Translations under genes and position numbers: made by a program
NCBI GenBank assembly: GCA_031269165.1
Contig: JAISZQ010000181.1
Span: 1 to 8,900, forward strand
Origin: Spirochaetaceae bacterium
Lineage (GTDB): Bacteria > Spirochaetota > Spirochaetia > Treponematales > Breznakiellaceae
DNA length: 8,900 bases
Reading direction: 5' to 3'
Notes under the pieces: generated by a model
Database searches by the model: none
Told to the model about the DNA's origin: nothing
What the model saw: the letters and a program-made list of their open reading frames with translations, nothing else
In this document: piece after piece, positions 1 through 6,590 of the stretch
Layout of the letters: every line of letters begins with the position of its first letter
Numbering within the stretch: the first letter of the stretch is position 1

Positions 1-40
1 GCGAATACGCGCTGATGGGTATGTATTATTCGTATTTATT

Positions 41-77
41 CGCGCCATTCGCGGACCAAAATTCTTAAGTTGTTGAC
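41..77 (+). repeat. degenerate dispersed repeat, copy 1
   Basis: This stretch aligns without gaps to 4453-4489. By hand count 21 of the last 27 positions and 7 of the first 10 match, and both copies end in TTGTTGAC. Here it lies at the left edge of the hairpin cluster. Two copies in one window suggest a dispersed intergenic repeat, but that is inference from two copies only. Confidence 0.4.
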
Positions 78-78
78 A

Positions 79-298
79 GGGGAAAGCCTTCCCCCTCGCT
101 CCGGGCTTGAGCCCTACGCTACCCCCTTCAACGGGGACAAAACCATGCAGTGCATGGTGGCCAAGCGTTGCTTGGCTTGGTGGGCGTACCCCAAGCGTCC
201 ACGGATGGACGCAGGACTGAGTACGCCCCGGCCCGGAAGTCCGAAGCAGGACGCTGAGGACTGTAGGGAACCCCCGAAGGCGACCCGCAGGGTTCGCC
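79..298. repeat. cluster of close-packed stem-loops
   Basis: At least six inverted repeats lie almost end to end. They are: GGGGAA/TTCCCC (79-84/89-94); GGGC/GCCC (103-106/111-114); the odd palindrome ACCATGCAGTGCATGGT (142-158); GCCAAGC/GCTTGGC with a GTT loop (160-176); a nested double stem (182-228); and GGCGA-CCC/GGG-T-TTCGCC (279-298) with one bulged base. AGTCC/GGACT (238-242/258-262) may be another. The composition is far more GC-rich and palindromic than the genes beside it. It could be a structured RNA, a REP-like or MITE-like repeat, or a region that blocks RNA decay or read-through. Palindromes alone do not give the transcribed strand. No known RNA family is recognised. Confidence 0.6.
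182..228. repeat. nested stem-loop, 8-bp outer and 7-bp inner stem
   Basis: The outer arms GGGCGTAC (182-189) and GTACGCCC (221-228) are perfectly complementary. Inside them GCGTCCA (195-201) and TGGACGC (206-212) form a second perfect stem closed by a four-base loop, CGGA. The internal loop has 5 bases on the left (190-194) and 8 on the right (213-220). Fifteen perfect pairs in 47 bases, in two coaxial stems, is the shape of a folded RNA or an extruded cruciform and is unlikely by chance. Confidence 0.65.
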
Positions 299-352
299 CC
301 GCCCCCGAATCACAGCGGAGACGGACATCCTGCGGGGTTATTGAACAAGCCC

Positions 353-1438
353 TTACCTGTTATCTTTTCCCTGTCTCTCCCGGCGTCTCCTTCGCACCAG
401 CCGCGCCACATCAATACTCAATGATACCATATCTTTGGTGTGTTGTCCAAGCCACCCCGTATAACCAAGCCGCGCCGCTTCCCGCGTATCGTTTTCAAAA
501 TCGAAGCCCAGTTGCGCGGACGGAATCGTGCCGCCCGTAATAACAAAGACCACGCTATAGGCGAGGGGTTTGTCAAGGTAGAGGTTCACCGCCTCCGCAA
601 GCAGATCGAAACCGCTACGGCCCATCATAAAATCATTGTACTGATCAAAAGAAACCGGGCCGATACGAATCTCAAAGTTTCCGGTAATGGTCATCATCGA
701 ACGGCCAATCTGAATAGTGCGTCCCAGCACCGATGTTTTCCGGCGTCCCAGCACGGCCCGGCGGTCAGGGGGAATATCATAGCGCCCGGGCGCAAACTCC
801 ACCACTTCGATGGCGTAATCAAAAATGCCGCGCAAAAGATCGAGCAGGCCGTAGCGGTTCTTCAGTTGAAACGAAAAATGCTGGGCGTAACTTCGCGCGA
901 TAGACATGCTGTGGCTTGGAAAGGTGGCTTTTATGTCTCGTGCCGGCGGAATCCCGGCGAGGGCGTTTATCACATTGCCGATATGGTCGTCGTCCGGGCG
1001 GTCAAAACTAAGGCATTGTTGGTAGGTCGAATAGGCCCGGTAGAAAAGGGTAAGAAACCGGTGGTTGATGATGTCAAGGAAACGCCGCCACGTATTGTCA
1101 TAGTGGCTGCGCGAGCGGCGGAACACGTAGCCTGAAAATTCAAGCGGCATGGGACCCTGTATACCGAGCAGCCCGAAAAAGTACACAATCACCGTCGCGT
1201 CTACGCCCGCCTGACGGCCGCCCTCGATAATCTCGGCGATTTCCGTGGCGGTAAAGTGGAGATATGGGGCCTGTCCGAAACGGACGTTCTCGTCGGCGGG
1301 ACGCTTCGCAAACCCGATACGCGGCAGATTCGGATGAGCACTCTCCAGATCGCGGACAAATGCCCAAAAATCAGGCGCGGCGCTGTTGTTTTTCAGCGCG
1401 GAAGAAGCGGTTTTGATTAGCCTTCGAATGTTTTCCAT
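353..1438 (-). CDS. tssG: T6SS baseplate protein TssG
   Basis: TssG joins TssF, TssE and TssK to form the T6SS baseplate wedge in the cytoplasm, on which the Hcp tube and sheath polymerise. The 361-residue product has the family landmarks in order: a short helical N-terminus, the FGLLGIQGPMPL motif at residues 88-99, the RFLDIINHRFLTLFYRAY-type helix at about 119-136, and LGYTGWLG near the C-terminus (324-331). After this comes a 30-residue tail with a basic run (RRRRRER, about 349-355). The start ATG at 1438 lies inside the tssF 3' end, giving a 22-base overlap. The upstream Shine-Dalgarno sequence is poor, so translation is probably coupled to tssF. It is the last T6SS gene in the window, with no clear terminator after it. 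Length is normal for the family. Confidence 0.93.
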   Translation of the reverse strand: MENIRRLIKTASSALKNNSAAPDFWAFVRDLESAHPNLPRIGFAKRPADENVRFGQAPYLHFTATEIAEIIEGGRQAGVDATVIVYFFGLLGIQGPMPLEFSGYVFRRSRSHYDNTWRRFLDIINHRFLTLFYRAYSTYQQCLSFDRPDDDHIGNVINALAGIPPARDIKATFPSHSMSIARSYAQHFSFQLKNRYGLLDLLRGIFDYAIEVVEFAPGRYDIPPDRRAVLGRRKTSVLGRTIQIGRSMMTITGNFEIRIGPVSFDQYNDFMMGRSGFDLLAEAVNLYLDKPLAYSVVFVITGGTIPSAQLGFDFENDTREAARLGYTGWLGQHTKDMVSLSIDVARLVRRRRRERQGKDNR

Positions 1439-3216
1439 GTCGCTATGTATCCCGATTGCTCGGTAAAGAATTCAATCTCCAGCAGAGTGTTTACCGCGAT
1501 GAACGACTTGAACATTTCCGCTAGTACCAGCGCGAACGAGTAACAGCCCATCCCCGTGAAGGCGAGCTCGTCCAGCGTAAACTTGAGTTTCCAGCCCCAT
1601 TCAAAAAAAACCATGCCGTTTTTGACAAACGTAAACGACACGTTTTTGCTTTCCATGCGGGTCAGCCCCGCGACTATCTTTTCATTCTCTTCAGGCGAAC
1701 GAATCTGGTACGCCCGCAGGATTTCCCGAAACATTTCCAATGGCCGGGAACCCTCTTGCCAGAGTACCGCCGAGAGATTCAGGATGATGTGGCTTAACCG
1801 GGCATAGTCCATTCGCACGCCCCGGCTAATCAGGGGGAGGCCGGGCCGGGTCGGCGGAGAGACAAAGGCCGCACCGCGTACAAAACTCAAGGTCGAACTG
1901 AATTCGGCATCGGGCAAAAGGAGCAACGGCAGATCGCGGTTTGTTACGACAAGATCGGCGGCAAACTGGTAGGCGTTACGCAACTTCTCGTCATTCGGCG
2001 CGAAAGAAACGAAAACCTCCGTTCCCCGGTATGAACTGCGTTTTTGCGCGGCCTTATCGACGAGCGTGGCGCGCCGTTTGACGCTGAAAAAATTACGCAA
2101 CTCTTTTTCGTCCGCCAGGGCCTCCTCATAGAAATTGGCCGCCGAAAAAAGAGGCTCGTTCCGTTCGTTATAAAAATCTATTTTTTTAACCTGTACCACT
2201 TCATAGTCCCGCATCGCGGTACGGTCGGGAACCACATGAACCTCGTACGCCTTTTTCTCAAAAAACATGCGGTCGGAACGTTTTGGGAAAATATTCAGCA
2301 CCGGTATGCAGTTGGTTTTTATTGAAGCCTGCGTAACGCTGTTGAGGAGTTGCGTTTCCCGCCGCCTGAAAAAGACGACCATCTCCGCAACGGGACTCTC
2401 TTTTTTTTCCTGTCTATCGCTTGTTTTTAAAGAAAAGAATTTAAAAGAATCGGGGAACGAAAGATAGTTTTGCAACAGCCGCAAGCCCCTCGTGTTGCTT
2501 CTGAACGTCCGTTCAAAAATTTTCCCGCCCAAATTGACCGGCACATCAAATTCCGCGCCCCGCACCCGCTCAAAAGAGGCGTCGCCCATTTGGACATAGA
2601 CCGAAAGAACGTCGTGCATCAAGAGCCGGAAGAGAAGCGAAACATCCGCTTCCGAGGCGTTAAAGAAAAACCGGATGCCGCTTCCGAGAGAAAAGGCTCC
2701 TCCTCCCGTTGCGGAAAATTTAAGGTGCAGGGCAGACGCGGCGTTTGGTTGCTTTATCTCAAACTCCGACAAATTGCGAAAAACATATCGCGCCTCGCTT
2801 ACCTTGAAGGTATTCAAGGTAAGGTCTTCAAGGCTTGCAAAACGGCAGGGCGTATTTATCGACGGAATACTCGCGCTGAACAACGTCCCCTCTTTTACGA
2901 TTAAATCCCCGGCGTTTTCACTGTTGCTTTGGAGGGAAACTTCCAAAACGCCGCCTGAGGGAATGGGATAGACCGAACTGGGGGAAATCGAGTTGAGAAT
3001 TGATTCCAAAAAGCCGTAATACCCGTCGTCAAGTTTTTTTTCCGTCTTGGCCGCCAAAAAAGCGGTACCTTCGAGGAGACGTTCGATATACGGATCCTGA
3101 CAATCAAACTCAGAGAGCGAAAGGCGGCCCGCTATTTTAGGAAATTCGGCAGCGAACTCGGCGGCTAAGGCTCTGATGTAGGAAAGGTTGCCCCGATAAT
3201 AATCCAAAAACTCCAT
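1417..3216 (-). CDS. tssF: T6SS baseplate protein TssF
   Basis: TssF is the largest wedge component of the T6SS baseplate and works in the cytoplasm with TssG, usually two TssF per TssG. The product is 599 residues, a usual length. The N-terminus (MEFLDYYRGNLSYIR and on) and the block DPYIERLLEGTAFLAAKTE at residues 41-59, followed by KKLDD, are typical of TssF, as is the following PIPS segment near 84-87. The C-terminal part (FALVLAEMFKSFIAVNTLLE then FFTEQSG, WKTFEG) matches the family's usual ending. The ATG at 3216 has GGGAG four bases upstream. It follows tssE by 38 bases and overlaps tssG by 22 bases, so the three baseplate genes form one translational block. Confidence 0.94.
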   Translation of the reverse strand: MEFLDYYRGNLSYIRALAAEFAAEFPKIAGRLSLSEFDCQDPYIERLLEGTAFLAAKTEKKLDDGYYGFLESILNSISPSSVYPIPSGGVLEVSLQSNSENAGDLIVKEGTLFSASIPSINTPCRFASLEDLTLNTFKVSEARYVFRNLSEFEIKQPNAASALHLKFSATGGGAFSLGSGIRFFFNASEADVSLLFRLLMHDVLSVYVQMGDASFERVRGAEFDVPVNLGGKIFERTFRSNTRGLRLLQNYLSFPDSFKFFSLKTSDRQEKKESPVAEMVVFFRRRETQLLNSVTQASIKTNCIPVLNIFPKRSDRMFFEKKAYEVHVVPDRTAMRDYEVVQVKKIDFYNERNEPLFSAANFYEEALADEKELRNFFSVKRRATLVDKAAQKRSSYRGTEVFVSFAPNDEKLRNAYQFAADLVVTNRDLPLLLLPDAEFSSTLSFVRGAAFVSPPTRPGLPLISRGVRMDYARLSHIILNLSAVLWQEGSRPLEMFREILRAYQIRSPEENEKIVAGLTRMESKNVSFTFVKNGMVFFEWGWKLKFTLDELAFTGMGCYSFALVLAEMFKSFIAVNTLLEIEFFTEQSGYIATWKTFEG

Positions 3217-3254
3217 ACCACTCCCGATGTTTCTCGCGCCATTCTTCGAGGCAC

Positions 3255-3770
3255 TTACTCGTCCGCCACACTCAGGGACGCGATTCCACTTTCAATATCA
3301 AGACGGGAAAAAAACTTAACTTCCTCGTTTACTTCTTTCACCTTTATGACGCCGCCGATAACATATTCCAAAATCGACCCGTCCCTTTCCTGCGAAAAAT
3401 CAACTATCACACTTGACGGATCCAGTCGGGGCTCAAACGTCCTGATTTGCTTCATAATGTGCTGGCGCAACTCTTCTTTATAATCACCGGAAACGGTCTT
3501 GCCACAAAAATCCTGGATGCCGTATCCCAGCACTGAATTGCCAACCTCGGCATCGTCCCCCAATTCTCCAAATCCGGCATGGGAACGCGAAAAAAACAGC
3601 ATCTCGATATTATCAAAAATATCCTCTTTTAGCTGTTTTGCCGTTGCAAGACCGTATGGCAACTCTTTTTTTATCTGCGGCTCCGTATCCGTCAAACGTT
3701 TCAGGATAAACGGACGATATTTCACGTCTTCTTTTACGGGACCCTTGAGATATTGAAGACCATCATCCAT
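3255..3770 (-). CDS. tssE: T6SS baseplate protein TssE (gp25-like)
   Basis: TssE is the homologue of phage T4 gp25. It sits in the T6SS baseplate and is thought to initiate sheath assembly. The product is 171 residues. The conserved SVLGYGIQDFCG block is at residues 79-90 and the core EPR triad, in TFEPRLDP, is at residues 113-115. The C-terminal strand region (ILEYVIGGVIKVKEVNEEVKF within it) is as expected. The start at ATG 3770 fits the family N-terminus, but the ribosome binding site is weak: upstream lies only an ACGAG-like stretch, next to a strong hairpin (3784-3803). This suggests low translation compared with hcp, which would fit the low copy number of TssE. The tssF start lies 38 bases downstream. 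Confidence 0.92.
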   Translation of the reverse strand: MDDGLQYLKGPVKEDVKYRPFILKRLTDTEPQIKKELPYGLATAKQLKEDIFDNIEMLFFSRSHAGFGELGDDAEVGNSVLGYGIQDFCGKTVSGDYKEELRQHIMKQIRTFEPRLDPSSVIVDFSQERDGSILEYVIGGVIKVKEVNEEVKFFSRLDIESGIASLSVADE

Positions 3771-3783
3771 GAGATGCTCGTTT

Positions 3784-3803
3784 ATCCGGGGTTTCCCCCG
3801 GAT
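3784..3803 (-). promoter_or_regulatory. hairpin with GAAA tetraloop between hcp and tssE
   Basis: In the minus-strand transcript ATCCGGGG and CCCCGGAT form a perfect 8-bp stem closed by GAAA, a GNRA-type tetraloop known to be stable. It lies 26 bases after the hcp stop and 13 bases before the tssE ATG. No T-run follows, so it is not a classical terminator. A role in protecting the 3' end of a processed hcp message, or in damping tssE translation, is inference. The sequence TTATCCGG occurs at its left arm (3782-3789) and again at the hcp end (3822-3829). Confidence 0.6.
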
Positions 3804-3829
3804 GTTGCGCTACCGTACCGATTATCCGG

Positions 3830-4276
3830 TTATTCCGGGAAGGACTTGGTAATGTTGCCCTCGCCCGTCCACGTGATCCGGTCACAAACAAGCTGTACCG
3901 TCTCAATCGCGTGCGCGGATGTGGGATCATCGGGATCCTTGAGGATCGTCTGCACCTCGGCTTTCGCGATATGCACACCTTCCAAATCCACCAGAAGCAC
4001 GGCAACAATCTCGCCGTCCCGGTTCACCGCATACTGAAAAGACCCGGTTTTGATAGACTTGCCCAGCATACAATACTGCTGAAGCACCGGCGTGGACGTA
4101 TCCACCTTGTGCACAAAGGTGAAGGGGATAAGATGTCCCGTGCCCGAAATATCGTCGTTGGTTAACGAGATATTCTGTGTCGATCCGTGGGTAAACGAAA
4201 GACAAACAATACTCTTGTCTTCTTCCGGTCCCTCGATTCCGTCCAACAAAATGTTGAAACCCGCAATTTCTGCCAT
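3830..4276 (-). CDS. hcp: T6SS tube protein Hcp (TssD)
   Basis: Hcp forms hexameric rings that stack into the inner tube of the T6SS, which is expelled on contraction and can carry effectors. The product is 148 residues, shorter than the roughly 160-170 of many proteobacterial Hcp proteins. The N-terminus MAEIAGFNILLDGIEG, the segment GTGHLIPFTFVHKVD and the C-terminal ITWTG strand fit the Hcp beta-barrel fold. The start is set at ATG 4276, not the further upstream in-frame codon, because AAGGAG (4289-4284) lies seven bases before it and the protein begins as Hcp proteins do. A 237-base gap separates it from tssC, much larger than any other gap in the block, so it may have its own promoter or leader. 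The stop is followed by a stable hairpin. Confidence 0.9.
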   Translation of the reverse strand: MAEIAGFNILLDGIEGPEEDKSIVCLSFTHGSTQNISLTNDDISGTGHLIPFTFVHKVDTSTPVLQQYCMLGKSIKTGSFQYAVNRDGEIVAVLLVDLEGVHIAKAEVQTILKDPDDPTSAHAIETVQLVCDRITWTGEGNITKSFPE

Positions 4277-4513
4277 AATAACACTCCTTAAAACAAAATA
4301 TAAATAAAGCCGCCTCAAAACCCCACGTTTTGGAACAGCATCATTCCTAAAGAATCCCGAGCCCCTGCTGTCAACAGGTTAAACGATATGGAATATAAAG
4401 TACCACAGATTGTGCCATGCGGCAATCCAGATTACCCAACGACGCCCTGCATGGCGCAATTTGTGGACAAAAATCCTTCGCTTGTTGACCGTACCCGGCC
4501 CCCGGCTACCGCC
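4277..4513 (-). promoter_or_regulatory. tssC-hcp intergenic region, candidate hcp leader
   Basis: This 237-base gap has no gene. It holds several inverted repeats: GTA-CCGG/CCGG-TAC (4491-4509, one mismatch) right after the tssC stop; TGTGCCATGC/GCATGGCGCA (4411-4420/4449-4458, 9 of 10 pairs); and CAAAAC/GTTTTG (4316-4321/4327-4332). On the minus strand there is a perfect TTGACA (4374-4369), but the best -10 at 16-18 base spacing is poor (TTTAGG). An A/T-rich stretch with TATATT (4302-4297) precedes the hcp ribosome binding site but has no good -35. The layout suggests separate control of hcp; no promoter can be fixed from sequence alone. Confidence 0.35.
4453..4489 (+). repeat. degenerate dispersed repeat, copy 2
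   Basis: This is the second copy of the sequence at 41-77, in the same orientation, about 76 percent identical over 37 positions by hand count. It lies 24 bases from the 3' end of tssC. Its left end overlaps the right arm of the inverted repeat 4411-4458. Confidence 0.4.
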
Positions 4514-5989
4514 CTACTTGCTCGGAACCTTCGTAACCAGCCGCAACGAAGCGGTCAACCCTTCCAACTGGTAGTGAGGCCGGAGGTAGAACCGCGCCGC
4601 ATAGTAGCCGGGCGACCCCTCCACATCAACGACCTCGACCTTTGCCTCTGCCAACGGGAATTTCGCCTTAACCTCCTCGGAAGCGTGAGGATCGGCAGTA
4701 ACGTACTGGTTGATCCACTTGGTAAGGAAGGTTTCCATGTCGGCGCGTTCGGTAAAAGAACCGATCTTGTCGCGTACAATACATTTAAGGTAGTGGGAAA
4801 ACCGGCTCGCCGCAAAGATGTAGGGAAGCCGCGCCGAAAGCGAGGCGTTTGCCGTCGCGTCCGCCGAATCGTATTCCGTCGGCTTGTTAGCCGTCTGCCC
4901 GCCCAAGAACACCGCGTAATCGGTATTTTTCCAGTGGATAAGGGGCAAAAGCCCGCTCGCGGACAATTCCGCCTCCCGCCGGTCGGTGATAGCAATCTCT
5001 GTTGGGCATTTTGCCACGGTTCCCCCGTCGTCGGCAGGGAAACTGTGCGTGGGAAGCCCTTCGACCATGCCGCCCGACTCGACGCCGCGAATATTAGCGC
5101 ACCACCCGTAGTCAGAGAAAGAACGATTCACCACCGAACCCATGGTGTAGGCGGCGTTCATCCAGTTGTACTTGGTGCTGTCTCCCGCCCCGGTATCTTC
5201 CTCAAAATCAAATTCTTCCACCGGGTTACTGTTGGCCCCGTAGGGAGAACGGCTCAAAACACGCGGCATCGTGAGCGCCACATAACGGCTGTCGTCGGAT
5301 TCGCGGAACGCCCGCCATGCCTGATACTCAGGCGTGCTGAATATTTTGGCGATGTCTCGCGGATTGGCAAGCTCTTGCCATGAAGAAAGATTGAGCAGCG
5401 ACGGATCAACCGAGGAGATAAAAGGCGCGTGAGAAGCGGCCGCAATCTGCGCGACTCCCCGCAAAATCTCAATATCCTGCGCGCTGTGGTTGAAGTAGAA
5501 ATCGCCAATCAACGCGCCGAAAGGCTCTCCGCCCGCCGTACCAAATTCCTCTTCGTAGATCTTCTTGAAAAGCGGGCTCTGATCCCATGCGCTGCCCTTG
5601 TACCGCTTTATCGTCTTCCCAATATCGGACTTAGAGATGTTCAACACCTTGACCTTGAGGCTTTCGCTGGTCGGGGTGTTGCGCACAAGGTAATCCAGTC
5701 CGCGCCACGAACCTTCTAGCTGGGCAAATTCAGAGTGATGAATGATAAGATTAATCTGTTCGGAGAGTTTTTTATCCAACTCCGCGATAATCCCCTGAAT
5801 CGTCGAGATCGTATCGGACGCAACAACCGCTACATTCTCCAGCGCTTGCCCCAGCAGAGTCTTTACCGCCCCCTGAATAGACTTTTGCGATTCATCAGAC
5901 TGGGGTTTGAACTCTTGATAGATCAGTTTCTCAAAATCCGACAGTTCAATCGTTTCGTTTAAACTGTCAACACTTAATGCTTCTGCCAT
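4514..5989 (-). CDS. tssC: T6SS sheath large subunit TssC (VipB)
   Basis: TssC pairs with TssB to form the contractile sheath around the Hcp tube; contraction drives the tube outward and ClpV then recycles the sheath. The product is 491 residues, a usual length. Family landmarks are LEGSWRGLDYLV at residues 91-102, GEPFGALIGDF at about 154-164, the FDFEEDTGAGDS / YNWMNAAYTMG region at about 260-284, LPYIFAASRFSHYLK at 388-402, and the C-terminal YYAARFYLRPHYQLEGL (462-478). The ATG at 5989 has GGGAGG (6001-5996) six bases upstream, a strong ribosome binding site. It starts 12 bases after the tssB stop, as expected for two subunits made in equal amounts. Small stem-loops follow its stop. Confidence 0.96.
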   Translation of the reverse strand: MAEALSVDSLNETIELSDFEKLIYQEFKPQSDESQKSIQGAVKTLLGQALENVAVVASDTISTIQGIIAELDKKLSEQINLIIHHSEFAQLEGSWRGLDYLVRNTPTSESLKVKVLNISKSDIGKTIKRYKGSAWDQSPLFKKIYEEEFGTAGGEPFGALIGDFYFNHSAQDIEILRGVAQIAAASHAPFISSVDPSLLNLSSWQELANPRDIAKIFSTPEYQAWRAFRESDDSRYVALTMPRVLSRSPYGANSNPVEEFDFEEDTGAGDSTKYNWMNAAYTMGSVVNRSFSDYGWCANIRGVESGGMVEGLPTHSFPADDGGTVAKCPTEIAITDRREAELSASGLLPLIHWKNTDYAVFLGGQTANKPTEYDSADATANASLSARLPYIFAASRFSHYLKCIVRDKIGSFTERADMETFLTKWINQYVTADPHASEEVKAKFPLAEAKVEVVDVEGSPGYYAARFYLRPHYQLEGLTASLRLVTKVPSK

Positions 5990-6001
5990 ATATGTCCTCC
6001 C

Positions 6002-6514
6002 TTATTTTGCGTCCGTTGCCGGAGCAGCGTCCTTTGCCTTTGAAGCCAAAGCCTTTAACAAAGCCGGGTCTTGAAGCACTTTCGCCAAAAGCTCCTCGGC
6101 CCCCGCCTTTCCATCCATATAAGAGAGCAGATTGGAAAGTTGTTGCCGCGACTCCATAAGCCCTTGGAGACCGGGAACATTCTTGGCAACCGCCGCAGGC
6201 GAGAAGTCGTCCATACTCTTGAACGTCATATCAACCTGAAGATTACCTTCTCCGCCCACTGTGTTGGGCACGGTAAACGCCACTCTCGGCTTAATCGCGG
6301 CCATACGGTCGTTGAAATTGTCCGAGTCGAACTCGACCATTTTGCGCTCATCGACCTTCGGCAACGGCTCCTCGGACTTGCCCGAAAGATCCGACCACAC
6401 CCCCATCACAAAGGGTAACTGCACTTTTTTCTGCGCCCCGTATACTTCAACATCATAGTTGATCTGAACGCGGGGAGCCCGGTTTTTTTGTATAAAACCC
6501 TGACCTGACGCCAT
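6002..6514 (-). CDS. tssB: T6SS sheath small subunit TssB (VipA)
   Basis: TssB is the small subunit of the T6SS contractile sheath and forms a heterodimer with TssC. The 170-residue product has the classic N-terminus (KNRAPRVQINYDVEVYGAQ, residues 10-28) followed by LPFVMGVWSDLSG (33-45), then DNFNDRMAAIKPRV (65-78), FKSMDDFSP (98-106) and the C-terminal LLAKVLQDPALLKAL helix. The frame is open 46 codons further upstream, but ATG 6514 is chosen because GGAGGAGG (6528-6521) lies six bases before it and the family begins here. It is the first T6SS gene of the transcript. Only 76 bases separate it from the divergent Y1-like pseudogene. Confidence 0.96.
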   Translation of the reverse strand: MASGQGFIQKNRAPRVQINYDVEVYGAQKKVQLPFVMGVWSDLSGKSEEPLPKVDERKMVEFDSDNFNDRMAAIKPRVAFTVPNTVGGEGNLQVDMTFKSMDDFSPAAVAKNVPGLQGLMESRQQLSNLLSYMDGKAGAEELLAKVLQDPALLKALASKAKDAAPATDAK

Positions 6515-6590
6515 AAAAATCCTCCTCCAGCGCAACTTTTTCAAAATATGTCGTTTTTCCACGACACTAACGCGCCGTATCTTTATTACC
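6515..6590 (-). promoter_or_regulatory. divergent region upstream of tssB
   Basis: This gap must hold any promoter for the T6SS block, unless transcription comes through the mobile DNA. It contains TGTCGT/ACGACA (6549-6554/6561-6566), a 6-bp inverted repeat with a six-base loop that could be an operator or a small hairpin. A weak sigma70-like pair, TTAGTG with TATTTT at 16 bases, can be drawn on the minus strand over the same place; neither box is good. The strong GGAGGAGG ribosome binding site of tssB lies at 6521-6528. Confidence 0.3.

Larger units (their letters stand above)
1..352. other. non-coding region downstream of tssG
   Basis: No convincing gene is seen here. The open frames across it on both strands have no recognisable protein family and run through strong palindromes. 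Bases 1-69 are mixed A/T-rich sequence with an inverted repeat GCGAATA (1-7) / TATTCGC (37-43) and repeated ATTCG motifs. From about 79 to 298 the sequence becomes GC-rich and consists largely of stem-loops, listed separately. Bases 335-352 (GGGTTATTGAACAAGCCC within it) form an imperfect palindrome directly before the tssG stop. No hairpin followed by a T-run is seen on the minus strand, so a terminator for the T6SS transcript is not obvious. Confidence 0.6.

Noticed and set aside
73..95. Perfect TTGACA as a plus-strand promoter
   Set aside because: No acceptable -10 box lies 16-18 bases downstream, and the motif is part of a repeat shared with 4482-4489.
79..298. CRISPR array
   Set aside because: The stems differ from each other and there is no regular repeat-spacer period.
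70..540. Plus-strand open frame of 156 codons across the hairpin cluster
   Set aside because: It crosses every palindrome of the cluster and then runs antisense into tssG. The sequence is low in protein-like character and matches no family.
440..1135. Plus-strand open frame of 231 codons
   Set aside because: It lies fully antisense to tssG, which has clear family motifs; no ribosome binding site or family is seen.
4388..5383. Long plus-strand open frame of 331 codons
   Set aside because: It is antisense to tssC for most of its length, has no recognisable family, and arises from the codon use of tssC on the other strand.
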